A DNA stretch of 64,000 nucleotides from Croceibacterium salegens (lineage in GTDB: Bacteria; Pseudomonadota; Alphaproteobacteria; Sphingomonadales; Sphingomonadaceae): the NCBI RefSeq assembly GCF_009827435.1, contig NZ_WTYM01000059.1:1-64000 (forward strand), given 5' to 3'. Of the stretch, positions 41,945-53,079 are shown in pieces. The notes below the pieces were generated by a model, which was not told the DNA's origin, ran no database searches, and was given only the letters and a program-made list of their open reading frames with translations. Each line of letters begins with the position of its first letter. The stretch's first letter is position 1. The translations under genes and the position numbers were made by a program.

Positions 41945-43888
41945 TCAGCCGCCTGTACGCGGCGCTAGCAGCCGATCGAGCGGCTGCTCGCCGTCGCTGG
42001 CCGGGACGAGCCACGGGTAGCGCAGGCCGCCGTGGTAATCGATCGGCACCGTCAGGTAGCGGTCGCCCCGCCTGACCAGCAGTTCGATCGGCTCCTTGCC
42101 GCCCTTCGCCGCCTTCACCGCGTCGACCATGACGTCCTTCGAGAACGCGGTACCGTTCACCGCGATCACCTGCGTGCCGGTAACCAGCCCGGCGTTGAAG
42201 GCGGGCGAATCCCACTGCGTCGAGCCGACCTTGCCTTCCTTGTCGAGATTCATGCCGAGCGAATACTGCAGGCTGGTGGTGCCGTCGCTGTCGTAGCGCT
42301 GCTTGTGGTAGGGGTTCATCTCCTCCTTCCACTCCAGTTTGTAGCCTGCCTTCTCTATCCCCCCGAGCGGGGCGGGTTGGTTCGGCTGGCGCAGGCGGGT
42401 GTCGAGGAACCCGGCCCAGTCGTAGGAATAGACCGCGTCGAGCGCCGCGACCACGTCGTCGAAGGTGTAGGTCAGGGTGCCCCAGTCGCCGTCGTTCACG
42501 CCGAAGAAGGCGCGAGCGAAGTCGTCGAGCCCCTTCCTGCCGCCGGTCCCCTCGCGGATGACCTGGTCGGCCTCGAGCCAGACCAGCGCGCCCTCCGAGT
42601 AATATTCCTCGTTCAGGCTCAGCGAGGCGTAGGGCTGCGGCTTGCGCGCGTCGACGATCGGATCGAAGGTCGTGTCTTCGACCGAGCGCCACTTGCGCCC
42701 GGCGAGATTGGAGTAATAGCCCGCCGCGCTGGCAAACATGCCGAGCACGACGTCTTTCGGCTGTACGCCCGATCGGGCGGCGAGCACGTAGCCCCAGAAC
42801 TGCGTCTGCCCTTCGTAGGCCCACAGCAGCTGGTCCTGCATCGGATGGCGGTAGTCGGGTGAGTACAGCCCGGCCGGGCGGCGGTACTTGCCGTTCCAGC
42901 TATGGACGAACTCGTGCGGGATGACATTGCGGTCCCACGCCCCGGCGTCCCACTTCACCAGCGTATCGGGATTCTGCGAGTTCTCGCTCGAGCGCTGGTG
43001 TTCGAGCCCGATGTCGCCCATCCGGTCGGTCTGGGACAGCAGGAAATCGTAATGGTCGAAGTGCTTCGCACCGAACAGCTCGAGCGCTTCATCGACAAGC
43101 TTGCGATAGGTTGCGAGGTGCTCCGGTGCGAGTTCGAGCTGCGACGGCTTGTCGGCGACGACGTCGAGCGAAACGTCGTGGCCGAGGTCCCAGCGGCGCG
43201 CATGCTTGCCGGCGAACACCGGCGAATCGACCAGCGTCTCATAGTCGGTCGCGTCCCACCGCACGGTGCCGCTGGGCGCCGATTGCCCGTCTAAAGCAGT
43301 GAAGGCGGTCCAATCCTCGGGGAAGGTCACAGCCGGGCGGACGGCGATCCGGCGGGCGTAGTACCCGGCCGGGTAGAGGCTCATCGCGTCCCACTGCAGG
43401 TTGAGCATTTCCTGCGTCATCACGATGCGGCCCTCAGTCGACTTGAGCGGCGAAGTGAAGACGAAGCGCGCGGTCAGTTGCTTGGCGCCTTCAGGGATCG
43501 AGACGTGCAGTGCGTTGACGTTGATCGCGTCGCGGGTCCAGGTCACCGGCTTGCCGTCGGCGGCGAAGTGGAAATCGGCGAGCAGGCGAATCCACGGGCG
43601 CGGCGCGTGCTTGCCGTTGAGCCATTCGGGCGAGAGCAGGACCAACTCGCGCGTGCCCGGCGGAACGGGAATCGTCTCTTCGACCTTGAAGACGCCGCGC
43701 GTCACGTCGGTTGCATCGATCGCCAACCCGATCGTGCCGGGAAAGGCTTCGTCGCGCGCCGGCGGGATCGCGGCGGGCAGGGCCGCGGCGAGCGGGGCGG
43801 AGCGGACGGCGTCCTGTCCGGAGGCGGCGGCGGGCTGGGTGAGGGAAAGGGCGGCGAGGAGCGGGAGGAGTGCGACTGTACGATTCAT
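41945..43888 (-). CDS. Secreted M61-family glycyl aminopeptidase-like metallopeptidase
   Basis: Exported zinc peptidase of 647 residues. A signal peptide ([22 protein letters not shown]) is followed by the M61 N-terminal domain, the [10 protein letters not shown] segment, the zinc motif HEFVH at 325-329 and the third-ligand region [15 protein letters not shown] domain ends the protein ([17 protein letters not shown]). The ATG at 43888 is chosen because it begins the signal peptide; the long frame upstream is antisense to hisS. It is divergent from hisS. Periplasmic peptide turnover is the likely role. Confidence 0.9.
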   Translation of the reverse strand: MNRTVALLPLLAALSLTQPAAASGQDAVRSAPLAAALPAAIPPARDEAFPGTIGLAIDATDVTRGVFKVEETIPVPPGTRELVLLSPEWLNGKHAPRPWIRLLADFHFAADGKPVTWTRDAINVNALHVSIPEGAKQLTARFVFTSPLKSTEGRIVMTQEMLNLQWDAMSLYPAGYYARRIAVRPAVTFPEDWTAFTALDGQSAPSGTVRWDATDYETLVDSPVFAGKHARRWDLGHDVSLDVVADKPSQLELAPEHLATYRKLVDEALELFGAKHFDHYDFLLSQTDRMGDIGLEHQRSSENSQNPDTLVKWDAGAWDRNVIPHEFVHSWNGKYRRPAGLYSPDYRHPMQDQLLWAYEGQTQFWGYVLAARSGVQPKDVVLGMFASAAGYYSNLAGRKWRSVEDTTFDPIVDARKPQPYASLSLNEEYYSEGALVWLEADQVIREGTGGRKGLDDFARAFFGVNDGDWGTLTYTFDDVVAALDAVYSYDWAGFLDTRLRQPNQPAPLGGIEKAGYKLEWKEEMNPYHKQRYDSDGTTSLQYSLGMNLDKEGKVGSTQWDSPAFNAGLVTGTQVIAVNGTAFSKDVMVDAVKAAKGGKEPIELLVRRGDRYLTVPIDYHGGLRYPWLVPASDGEQPLDRLLAPRTGG

Positions 43889-43982
43889 CGCGGGTCCCAT
43901 GCCGCCGACCGGTTCCATCTGCAACCTTTTGTGCCGAGCATGCTTTGCGAACGCCGATATCCGGGGTAAGCGCGCGCCCGAA

Positions 43983-45388
43983 ATGGCAAAGATCGAAACA
44001 CCTCGCCCGATAAGAGGCACGCAGGACATCATCGGCCCCGACGCCGAGGCCTTCGCGCATGTCGTCGAGACCTTCGAGCGGGTCCGCAAGCTGTACCGCT
44101 TCCGCCGCATCGAGATGCCGGTGTTCGAACGCACCGAGGTCTTCGCCCGCTCGATCGGCGAGACGACCGATATCGTCTCCAAGGAGATGTATTCGTTCGA
44201 GGATCGCGGCGGCGAATCGCTGACCCTGCGTCCCGAATTCACCGCCGGGATCGCCCGTGCCTACCTGACCGACGGCTGGCAGCAGTACGCCCCGCTCAAG
44301 GTCGCGACGCACGGCCCGCTGTTCCGTTACGAGCGCCCGCAGAAAGGCCGCTACCGCCAGTTCCACCAGATCGACGCCGAGATCATCGGTGCGGCCGAGC
44401 CGCAGGCCGACGTCGAACTGCTCGCGTTGGGCGACCAGGTGCTCAAGGAACTCGGCATCGCCGACGTGACGATCCACCTCAACACGCTCGGGGATGCGGC
44501 GAGCCGCGATGCCTGGCGCGCCGCCCTGCTCGACCACTTCCGCGCGGTGAAGGGCGACCTGTCCGAGGAATCGCAGGAGCGGCTGGAGAAGAATCCGCTG
44601 CGGATCCTCGATTCCAAGGATGCGCGCGACAAGGTCTACGTCGCCGATGCGCCGAAGATCGACGACTTCCTGAGCGACGAAGCCGGGCGGTTCTTCGCAG
44701 ACGTGACGAGCGGGCTCGATGCGGCCGGCGTGAAATGGGTCCGCGCCCCGGGCCTCGTGCGCGGTCTCGACTACTACCGCCACACCGCCTTCGAGTTCAT
44801 CCCCGACGAGGGCTCGGCCTCGGCCAACGCGCTCGGCAGCCAGAGCACGGTCCTCGGCGGCGGGCGCTATGACGGCCTGATGGATAGCCTCGGCGGCGCG
44901 CCTACCCCGGCGGTCGGCTGGGCCGCGGGAATCGAGCGGCTGGCAATGTTGGTGGGGGAAGGTCATGCCGACCTGCAACCGCACGTTGCGGTCATCCCGG
45001 TTGGTGAAGACGCGCTCACTGTCGCACAATCAGTCCTCGCCGAGATCCGGAGTTATGGGATCGAGGCCGAAACGTCATTCCGGGGCAACCTGAAAAAGAG
45101 AATGCAGCGGGCGAACGCATCGGGAGCGGCCTTCGCTGTTATCCTTGGCAGCGATGAACTTGCGTCTGGTTTGGCGACGGTACGAAATCTGTCGAATGGC
45201 GAGGAATACAAAACTCCCATCCGGACTCTCGACGTCGATCTTCACACACTGGTCGCAGTACACAAATTCAACCGGGGGTCGCAGCCCGATCCGTTGGCGG
45301 ATGCGCTTGAAGGTACCCAAGTGAAGATGACCAAGGACGGCTTGGTCATTTCGTTGCTGGGCAATGCTCCGCTTCACAGCGACGACCA

Positions 45389-45392
<4 letters not shown>
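43983..45392 (+). CDS. hisS: Histidyl-tRNA synthetase with extended C-terminus
   Basis: Class II synthetase charging tRNA(His). Motif 1 region is [10 protein letters not shown]...[15 protein letters not shown], motif 2 is [26 protein letters not shown], the HisA signature [16 protein letters not shown] is present, and motif 3 is GGGRYDGL...[10 protein letters not shown]. At 469 residues it is longer than usual (about 420-430): the C-terminus continues about 45 residues past the anticodon-binding domain (from VHKFNRGSQ). The last 400 bases also look less GC-biased in codon choice than the rest. The prfA ATG overlaps its stop (ATGA). Confidence 0.94.
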
Positions 45393-46452
<1,060 letters not shown>

Positions 46453-46456
<4 letters not shown>

Positions 46457-47304
46457 CCACCGTTGCCGAGGCGCTGCGCGAGGCGACGCGGCGGCTGGAG
46501 AGTGTTTCCGATACCGCGCGGCTCGATGCCGAGCTGCTCATGGCGCATGCGCTGCGAGTCTCACGATCGAACCTGCTGCTGCGCGAGACCGGGCGGGAAG
46601 CTCCGGCGGGTTTCGCCGCGCTGGTCGAGCGCCGCGAAAGGCACGAACCGGTCGCCTACATCAGGGGGCGCCAGGAATTCTACGGCCGCGACTTCCTCGT
46701 CGGTCCCGATGTGCTGATTCCCCGCGCCGACAGCGAAACGACCGTCGAAGCCGCGCTGGCGGCGTTTCCCGCCGGAGACAGGGTGCTCGATTGCGGGACC
46801 GGCTCCGGCGCATTGCTGCTGACGGTCCTGTCCGAACGCCCGGGCAGCACCGGGATCGGCATCGACCGCTCGCCCGAAGCGCTGGCGGTAGCTGCGGACA
46901 ATGCCGAGCGGCTCGGCCTGTCGGAGCGCTGCGACCTGCGCTTTGCCGACTGGACCGAATCCGGCTGGGCAGCCCGCCTCGGGCAGTTCGACCTGGTCGT
47001 GGCCAACCCCCCTTATGTCGAGACCTCGGCCGAGCTCGACCGCTCGGTCCGCGACCACGAGCCGGCGGGAGCGCTTTTCGCCGGGCCCGAAGGGCTCGAC
47101 GATTACCGGGTGCTTATTCCGCAGCTTCCGCAACTGCTCGCTCAAGACGGCGCCGCGGTGCTCGAAATCGGGGCTTCGCAAGCCGACTCGGTCACCGAAA
47201 TCGCCGCAAGCTGCGGATTTTCCGCCGAATTGTACTGCGATCTGGCCGAACGGCCGCGGGCATTGGTCCTGCGATTAAGGACTTGGCAAAGTGCGATGGA
47301 GTAG
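46453..47304 (+). CDS. prmC: Release factor glutamine methyltransferase
   Basis: SAM-dependent enzyme that methylates the GGQ glutamine of release factors. The SAM site is [13 protein letters not shown] (about 111-123) and the catalytic NPPY is at 185-188. The N-terminal helical domain is typical ([30 protein letters not shown]). Length is 283 residues. It is translationally coupled to prfA. After it comes a 199-base gap before DUF4167. Confidence 0.96.
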
Positions 47305-47503
47305 CTACCTCTCAGTTCAGACCGGCGGCCGACGACAATCGGGTCAGGGCCGGGTCTAACCCCATCAATAGCGTGGAGTGCGGCGAATGCCGCGGCTGGC
47401 ATGTGCAAGGTGGGACACGCAGGCGCTTTAGCGCGCGCGTGACGGGGGGTCATAGGTCGGGCGAGGGCAGTGTTGCCCGCCGCAACAAGGAAGCGAATTT
47501 CCC

Positions 47504-48148
47504 TTGAGTCAAAATCGAAACAACAATCGCCGCCGCGGCCGGAACAATCGCGGCCCGGGTGGCGGCAACCAAGGTAACAGGATCGACAGCCGGGCGCGTG
47601 GCAACGCGCCGCAGATGCTGGAGAAGTACAAGAAGCTGGCACACGACGCCTCGCTCAACGGCGACCGCGTGCAGACCGAATATTACCTTCAGTTCGCGGA
47701 TCACTATTTCCGCGTCATCGCCGACATCAAGGCGCAGAAGGACGAACAGCAGCGTTCGCGCGGCGGTAACGACCGCGACGACGACGACAGCGATTACGAG
47801 GACGTCGAGGAAGAGCGCCAGGCGCGCAACGATCGCGGCAACCAGCGTGGCCGCCGCGGCCGCGACGATCGCGACGATCGCGACGAAGAAGGCGATCGCG
47901 GCCAGGAAGGCGAGGATTCGTCCGACAACGATCAGGACGAGGAAGAAAATCCCTTCGTCCGCGAGAGCAAGCCGCGCCGCGGGCGTCCGCGCAAGAAGGC
48001 CGACGACGGCGAACCGGCCGGTCTCGACCCGTCGAGCCTTCCGCCTGCCATCGGCAACGACGATGACAGCGAGGAGGAACGGCCCCGTCGCCGTACGCGG
48101 AGCCGCCGTTCGGGCGGCGACGAAGAGGCGCTTGAAGCGCACGGCTGA
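47504..48148 (+). CDS. DUF4167 RNA-binding-like protein
   Basis: Conserved alphaproteobacterial protein of 214 residues. The N-terminus is very basic (NNRRRGRNNRGPGGGN), the folded DUF4167 core is ARGNAPQMLEKYKKLAHDASLNGDRVQTEYYLQFADHYFRVIAD, and the rest is a charged, disordered tail rich in Arg, Asp and Glu, ending in basic clusters. The composition suggests RNA binding but function is not established. The start is a TTG at 47504 with AAGGAAG upstream. It is three bases upstream of lnt. Confidence 0.84.
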   Translation: MSQNRNNNRRRGRNNRGPGGGNQGNRIDSRARGNAPQMLEKYKKLAHDASLNGDRVQTEYYLQFADHYFRVIADIKAQKDEQQRSRGGNDRDDDDSDYEDVEEERQARNDRGNQRGRRGRDDRDDRDEEGDRGQEGEDSSDNDQDEEENPFVRESKPRRGRPRKKADDGEPAGLDPSSLPPAIGNDDDSEEERPRRRTRSRRSGGDEEALEAHG

Positions 48149-48151
48149 TAC

Positions 48152-49717
48152 GTGGAGCGGCTATCGCGCGCGCTGGCCTGGTTTTTCAACCGGCCGCGGA
48201 TAGCCGCGCTCACTCTCGGAATCCTCGCCGCCACCGGCTTCCAGCCGTTGGCTCTCTGGCCGATAGCCTTGCTGGCGATGGGCGGGTTCGCCCTGTTGCT
48301 GGTCCGTACGACGGGTTGGCGGCGGGCCGCCATGCTCGGCTGGATGTTCGGCATCGGCCATTTCATGCTCGGCAACGCGTGGATCGCGACGGCCTTCACC
48401 TACCAGGCAAACATGCCGGCTGTGCTCGGCTGGTTCGCGGTGCCGCTGCTCGCGCTCTACCTGGCCCTGTTCCCGGCGCTGGCGGCAGGTGCGGCACGCG
48501 CGCTGGCCGGCCGAGTTGCCCTGCCTCTCGCTTTCGCCGGGTGCTGGACCCTGTCCGAATGGCTGCGCGGCTGGCTCTTCACCGGCTATCCGTGGAATCC
48601 GTTCGGGATCGTCCTGCTCGGCCCGTTCGACGGGCCCGGGCTGGCGGCCATCGCGCCGTGGATGGGAACTTACGCGCTGTCCGGTCTCGCGGTGCTGATC
48701 GGCGGCTTGCTTGCCGCTGCGCTGGCGAGTCGGCGCTGGCTGCCCCTTGCGCTCGCCTCGGTCCTCCTCGCTGCAGGCATGTACCTGCCGGCCGGTGCGG
48801 GGGCATCAGGCAAGACGCCGTTCACTCTCGTCCAGCCCGACATCCGCCAGGAACAGCTCGACGACCCGCGGTATTTCGAAGATGCCTTCCGCAAGACCGC
48901 GGAACTGGGCGCGGCGCGCGTTCCGGGTGAGCGGCGGCTGCTGCTCTGGCCCGAATCCGGCGTCCCCGACTACCTCGAAGACGGCTATCCGCAGCGCTAC
49001 TACAGCGCGACGACCGCCTTCGCCGATCCGGTGCTGGCGCGCCGGCGCATCGGCCTGGTCATCGGGCCCGGCACCACGCTGCTGACCGGCGCGGTGGATC
49101 TCGAGGTCGCGGACGATCATGCGGTCGGCGCCTACAACGTCGTGACGGCGCTCGATGCGGATGGCGCGATCGTCGGCTCGTACGCCAAGGCCCATCTTGT
49201 GCCTTACGGCGAATACCTGCCGCTGCGCTGGCTGCTCGAACCGCTTGGCGCGACGCGGCTCGTGCCCGGTGCGCTCGATTTCCTGCCGGGCCCGGGTCCG
49301 CAGACGATCGATCTGGGTCCGCTCGGCAAGGCCGGGGTGCAGATCTGCTACGAGATCGTATTTTCCGGCAGCGTGGTCGATGCGGCGCACCGGCCCGACT
49401 ACATATTCAATCCCTCGAACGACGGCTGGTTCGGCCCTTCGGGTCCGCCGCAGCACCTTGCGCAGGCGCGGCTTCGGGCAATCGAGGAAGGCCTGCCGAT
49501 CCTGCGCGCGACCACCACCGGGATCAGCGCGGTGATCGATGCCCGCGGCGTGGTGCGCGATCACATCGGCCGCCTGCAGGCGGGGCGGATGGACGGGATG
49601 ATTCCGCCTGCCGCACCGCCGACGCTTTTCGCCCGCGCAGGCAATCTCCTGGCCCTTGCCTGGGCCGTGCTCTTTCTTTTGTCGGGCTTGGTTGTCTCGC
49701 GGCGACGGGCTCGTTAG
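48152..49717 (+). CDS. lnt: Apolipoprotein N-acyltransferase
   Basis: Membrane enzyme adding the third acyl chain to lipoproteins. Six hydrophobic helices occupy residues 1 to about 220 and are followed by the nitrilase-like periplasmic domain. The catalytic triad is visible as Glu in LLLWPESGVPDYL, Lys in YAKAHLVPYGEYLPL, and Cys in GVQICYEIVFSG. Length is 521 residues. The start is GTG at 48152, three bases after DUF4167. metK follows 54 bases downstream. It serves the lipoproteins predicted in this window, including SodC and the solute-binding protein. Confidence 0.95.
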   Translation: MERLSRALAWFFNRPRIAALTLGILAATGFQPLALWPIALLAMGGFALLLVRTTGWRRAAMLGWMFGIGHFMLGNAWIATAFTYQANMPAVLGWFAVPLLALYLALFPALAAGAARALAGRVALPLAFAGCWTLSEWLRGWLFTGYPWNPFGIVLLGPFDGPGLAAIAPWMGTYALSGLAVLIGGLLAAALASRRWLPLALASVLLAAGMYLPAGAGASGKTPFTLVQPDIRQEQLDDPRYFEDAFRKTAELGAARVPGERRLLLWPESGVPDYLEDGYPQRYYSATTAFADPVLARRRIGLVIGPGTTLLTGAVDLEVADDHAVGAYNVVTALDADGAIVGSYAKAHLVPYGEYLPLRWLLEPLGATRLVPGALDFLPGPGPQTIDLGPLGKAGVQICYEIVFSGSVVDAAHRPDYIFNPSNDGWFGPSGPPQHLAQARLRAIEEGLPILRATTTGISAVIDARGVVRDHIGRLQAGRMDGMIPPAAPPTLFARAGNLLALAWAVLFLLSGLVVSRRRAR

Positions 49718-49726
49718 ACCGATCAC

Positions 49727-49746
49727 CAACTTCGTCCCAAAAGTTG
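49727..49746 (+). other. Compact hairpin in the metK leader
   Basis: CAACTT (49727-49732) and AAGTTG (49741-49746) form a perfect six-pair stem with an eight-base loop CGTCCCAA, nine bases before the AGAGGA ribosome site of metK. The loop's TCC could touch the GGA of that site. It does not match a riboswitch class I can recognise. Confidence 0.35.
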
Positions 49747-49771
49747 AAACCCCAAGAGGAACGATAACTCG

Positions 49772-50980
<1,209 letters not shown>

Positions 50981-50987
50981 TCGTTTC

Positions 50988-51012
50988 GGCGGGCGTTCGA
51001 CCAACGTCCGCC
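50988..51012 (+). terminator. Hairpin downstream of metK
   Basis: GGCGGGCGTT (50988-50997) pairs with AACGTCCGCC (51003-51012) with one G-U pair, seven bases after the metK stop. No T-run follows, so it may act with Rho or be an RNA 3' end stabiliser. Confidence 0.5.
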
Positions 51013-51116
51013 GCCGTTCTGCCAACGTCTTTGTCCCCCTTGCCCTGCGCGCGCCGTGCATTAGCCTGCGCGCCATGACCGCGCGCCGCGGGCGCGCCCA
51101 ACGGGGACTCACCAAA

Positions 51117-52988
51117 ATGCTTCACACCGACCGTCGCGGCATCCTTGTCCTTGCCGCCGTCATGCCGTTCGCCGCCAGCTCGCTCCCGGCACTCGCGCAG
51201 GCCGCCAGCGGCACCGCTGCGGGCGACTGGGACCTGAGCGACATCTATCCCGACTGGGCGGCTTGGGACGCGGCGCGCAAGGGTGTGCTCGACGCTCTGC
51301 CGCGGCTCGCTGCCTACAAGGGCCACCTCGGCGACGGTGCCGAAGCGATGGCCAAGGCGATGGTCGACATGTCGGACGTCACCAAGACTGCCGTAAGGGT
51401 CTACGTCTATTCCTCGCTCAGTGCCGATGCCGATGTACGCGTCGCAGAGAACCAGGAACGGCGCGGTCAATCGGCCGATATGTTCACCGCACTGAGTGAG
51501 GCGACTTCATGGACGTCGCCGGAAATCCTCGCGCTCGGCAAGGACAGGGTCGAAGGCTTCATCGCCGAAAACGCGACTCTCAAGACACGCTTCGCGTTCG
51601 GCCTGCGCGACACGCTGCGCGGCGCGGAACATACGCTCGATACCGCTGGCGAGGCGATCATGGCGTCGGCCGGCGCACCGCTGGCCGGCCCCTCCGACGT
51701 GCGCGGCCAGCTCGTCGCATCAGACATTCCGCGCCCGACGGTCACGCTGTCCGACGGAACCGAGATGCGGCTCGACGACCAAGGTTACACGCTGGCGCGC
51801 GGCACGGCCAATCGCGACGATCGCAAGAAAGTGTTCGCCGAGTTCTGGGACTCCTACGCCGCCTTCAGCAACTCGCTCGGCGCGGCCTATGCCTCGAAGA
51901 TCAAGGGCGACGTGTTCCGCGCCAAGACGCGCAACTATCCCAACACGCTGGCATTTGCGCTCGATGGGCCGAACATCCCCGAGGGCGTCTATCGCACGCT
52001 GGTCGACGAGACCAACAAGGGCCTGCCACAACTGCATCGATACTTCGACCTGCGCCGCCGCATCCTCGGCCTGCCGGACATCGGCTACTACGACATCTAC
52101 CCGCCGCTGGTCTCCCTTGGCCGCAAGTTCAACCTCGACGAGATGCGCACCATCACGCTGCAGGCGCTGGCTCCGTTGGGGCCGGAGTATGTCGGCCTGC
52201 TGACCGAGGCGACGACCAAGAAGTGGATGGATCCGCGGCCGCGGCCGGGCAAGACGTCGGGCGCCTACATGAACGGCAGCATCTACGACGTGCACCCGTA
52301 CCTGCTGCTCAACCTGGGTGAGGACTACGACGGCCTCTCGACCTATGCCCACGAATGGGGTCACGCGATCCACACGTTGCTGTCGAAGAAGCAGAACCCC
52401 TACGAGACCTACAGCTACGCGACCTTTATCGCCGAAATCGCCTCGACGGTGAACGAGGTCTTCCTCAGCCGCTACATGATGGAACGCGCCAAGACCAAGG
52501 AAGAGAAGCTGTTCTACCTCGGCCAGCAGCTCGAGAACGCGCGCGGCACCTTCTACCGCCAGACGATGTTCGCCGAATTCGAACTGAAGGCGCACGAACT
52601 GGCCGAGAACGGCGAAGGCCTGTCGGGCCGCAAGTTCGCCGAGGTCTACATGGACCTGCTGCGCCGCTACCACGGGCCGAACATGATCCTTCCGGACAAC
52701 GTGGCGCACGAGTGGTCCTACATCAGCCACTTCTTCCGCGGCACGCCCTACTATGTGTTCCAGTACGCCACCTCGATCTCGGCCGGCACCTGGTTCGCCA
52801 AGTCGATCCTCGATGGCGGCAAGGCGGAGCGCGAGGCCTTCATCTCCGTGCTCAAGGCGGGCGGGTCGGATTACCCGGTGGAAATTCTCAGGAAGAAGGC
52901 CGGCCTCGATATGACCAAACCCGACGTCTACCGCGGCTTCGTGGCGACCATGAGCGACACGATGGACCAGATCGAGGCGCTGCTCTGA
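51117..52988 (+). CDS. Exported M3-family oligoendopeptidase (PepF type)
   Basis: Zinc oligopeptidase of 623 residues from the chosen ATG. The zinc motif HEWGH is at 412-416 in YAHEWGHAIHTLL, followed by the conserved FIAEIASTVNEVFLS (third ligand Glu). The body matches oligoendopeptidase F, which is cytoplasmic in Gram-positives. Here the N-terminus (DRRGILVLAAVMPFAASSLPALAQA) is a clear export signal with a twin-arginine-like pair, so the enzyme is probably periplasmic. A GTG/ATG at 51075 is possible, but only the shorter form begins at the signal. It is followed by another exported peptidase. Confidence 0.88.
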   Translation: MLHTDRRGILVLAAVMPFAASSLPALAQAASGTAAGDWDLSDIYPDWAAWDAARKGVLDALPRLAAYKGHLGDGAEAMAKAMVDMSDVTKTAVRVYVYSSLSADADVRVAENQERRGQSADMFTALSEATSWTSPEILALGKDRVEGFIAENATLKTRFAFGLRDTLRGAEHTLDTAGEAIMASAGAPLAGPSDVRGQLVASDIPRPTVTLSDGTEMRLDDQGYTLARGTANRDDRKKVFAEFWDSYAAFSNSLGAAYASKIKGDVFRAKTRNYPNTLAFALDGPNIPEGVYRTLVDETNKGLPQLHRYFDLRRRILGLPDIGYYDIYPPLVSLGRKFNLDEMRTITLQALAPLGPEYVGLLTEATTKKWMDPRPRPGKTSGAYMNGSIYDVHPYLLLNLGEDYDGLSTYAHEWGHAIHTLLSKKQNPYETYSYATFIAEIASTVNEVFLSRYMMERAKTKEEKLFYLGQQLENARGTFYRQTMFAEFELKAHELAENGEGLSGRKFAEVYMDLLRRYHGPNMILPDNVAHEWSYISHFFRGTPYYVFQYATSISAGTWFAKSILDGGKAEREAFISVLKAGGSDYPVEILRKKAGLDMTKPDVYRGFVATMSDTMDQIEALL

Positions 52989-53079
52989 GGGCTTGAAATC
53001 GCCTTCGTTTCAGGGAATTGTATCGCGAGAAACCAGACGCGGGGGATGCCGCCTGGAAGTATCAATTGGGGGGCGCTTC

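Noticed and set aside
49718-49771. SAM-II or SAM/SAH riboswitch upstream of metK
   Set aside because: The 54-base leader lacks the consensus segments of either class that I can recall. Only a simple hairpin is visible, so no riboswitch is annotated.
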